In this document: in pieces, positions 5,194 through 5,237 of the stretch
Numbering within the stretch: the first letter of the stretch is position 1
Layout of the letters: every line of letters begins with the position of its first letter
NCBI GenBank assembly: GCA_024277475.1
Contig: JAJRVC010000456.1
Span: forward strand, 1-5,237
DNA length: 5,237 nucleotides
Direction: 5' to 3'
Source of the DNA: Deltaproteobacteria bacterium
GTDB lineage: Bacteria > Desulfobacterota > Desulfobacteria > Desulfobacterales > JAFDCJ01
Notes under the pieces: model-generated
Told to the model about the DNA's origin: nothing
The model's input: only the letters and a program-made list of their open reading frames with translations
Database searches by the model: none
Program-made: the position numbers and the translations under genes

Positions 5194-5237
5194 TCTGCCG
5201 TCCTCTTACTTCTGCAACCGCATCATCAATTATGCCG
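5180..5237 (-). CDS. C-terminal end of probable antitoxin, start outside window
   Basis: A minus-strand frame open at the window edge (first full codon 5236-5234) encodes GIIDDAVAEVRGRQNARP and stops at TAA 5182-5180. It overlaps the PIN toxin start by 14 bp, the usual antitoxin-toxin layout. Eighteen residues are too few to name the antitoxin family, and the call rests mainly on context. Confidence 0.4.
   Translation of the reverse strand, partial: GIIDDAVAEVRGRQNARP

Overview
The window holds one apparently complete IS21-type transposable element of about 4.6 kb (roughly 338-4942), flanked on both sides by pieces of toxin-antitoxin (TA) loci. Base composition is mid-GC. The style of the flanking HicA and PIN genes and of the IstA/IstB proteins suggests a Gram-negative bacterium. 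From memory of similar zinc-ribbon/ParB/IS21 clusters I lean towards a Desulfobacterota-like host, but nothing in the window proves the taxon.

Layout. 1-264 is the 3' part of a HicA-like toxin gene (+). 338-367 is the left terminal inverted repeat, followed by further copies of a GRACCCA motif. A TATAAT box with a 15-bp palindrome just upstream precedes a small zinc-ribbon gene (504-893). An AT-rich 180-bp spacer then carries three direct repeats at an exact 69-bp period. Next comes a tightly overlapping four-gene run: a ParB-like protein (1074-1934), the DDE transposase IstA (1928-3466), the AAA+ helper IstB (3450-4241) and a small CHC2-like zinc-finger protein with a C-terminal coiled coil (4238-4738). 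A 200-bp non-coding tail contains a G-quadruplex motif followed by T6 and a short hairpin. The right terminal inverted repeat is at 4913-4942. Beyond it, on the minus strand, lie a PIN-family toxin gene cut off by the element and the last codons of a probable antitoxin.

How it may work. IstA and IstB alone make a normal IS21 element of 2-2.5 kb. Here the overlaps (7, 17 and 4 bp) place the ParB-like and zinc-finger proteins in the same translationally coupled unit, so they are probably part of the transposition machinery or its control rather than random passengers. The 69-bp-spaced repeats immediately upstream of the ParB-like gene are the obvious candidate binding sites for it or for the zinc-ribbon protein. 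The layout, a DDE transposase plus an AAA+ ATPase plus extra DNA-binding factors, recalls Mu and Tn7 in logic but is built on an IS21 core.

The flanks do not match a simple insertion. The missing 3' half of the PIN gene is not on the other side of the element and no target-site duplication is evident, so rearrangement at one end is likely.
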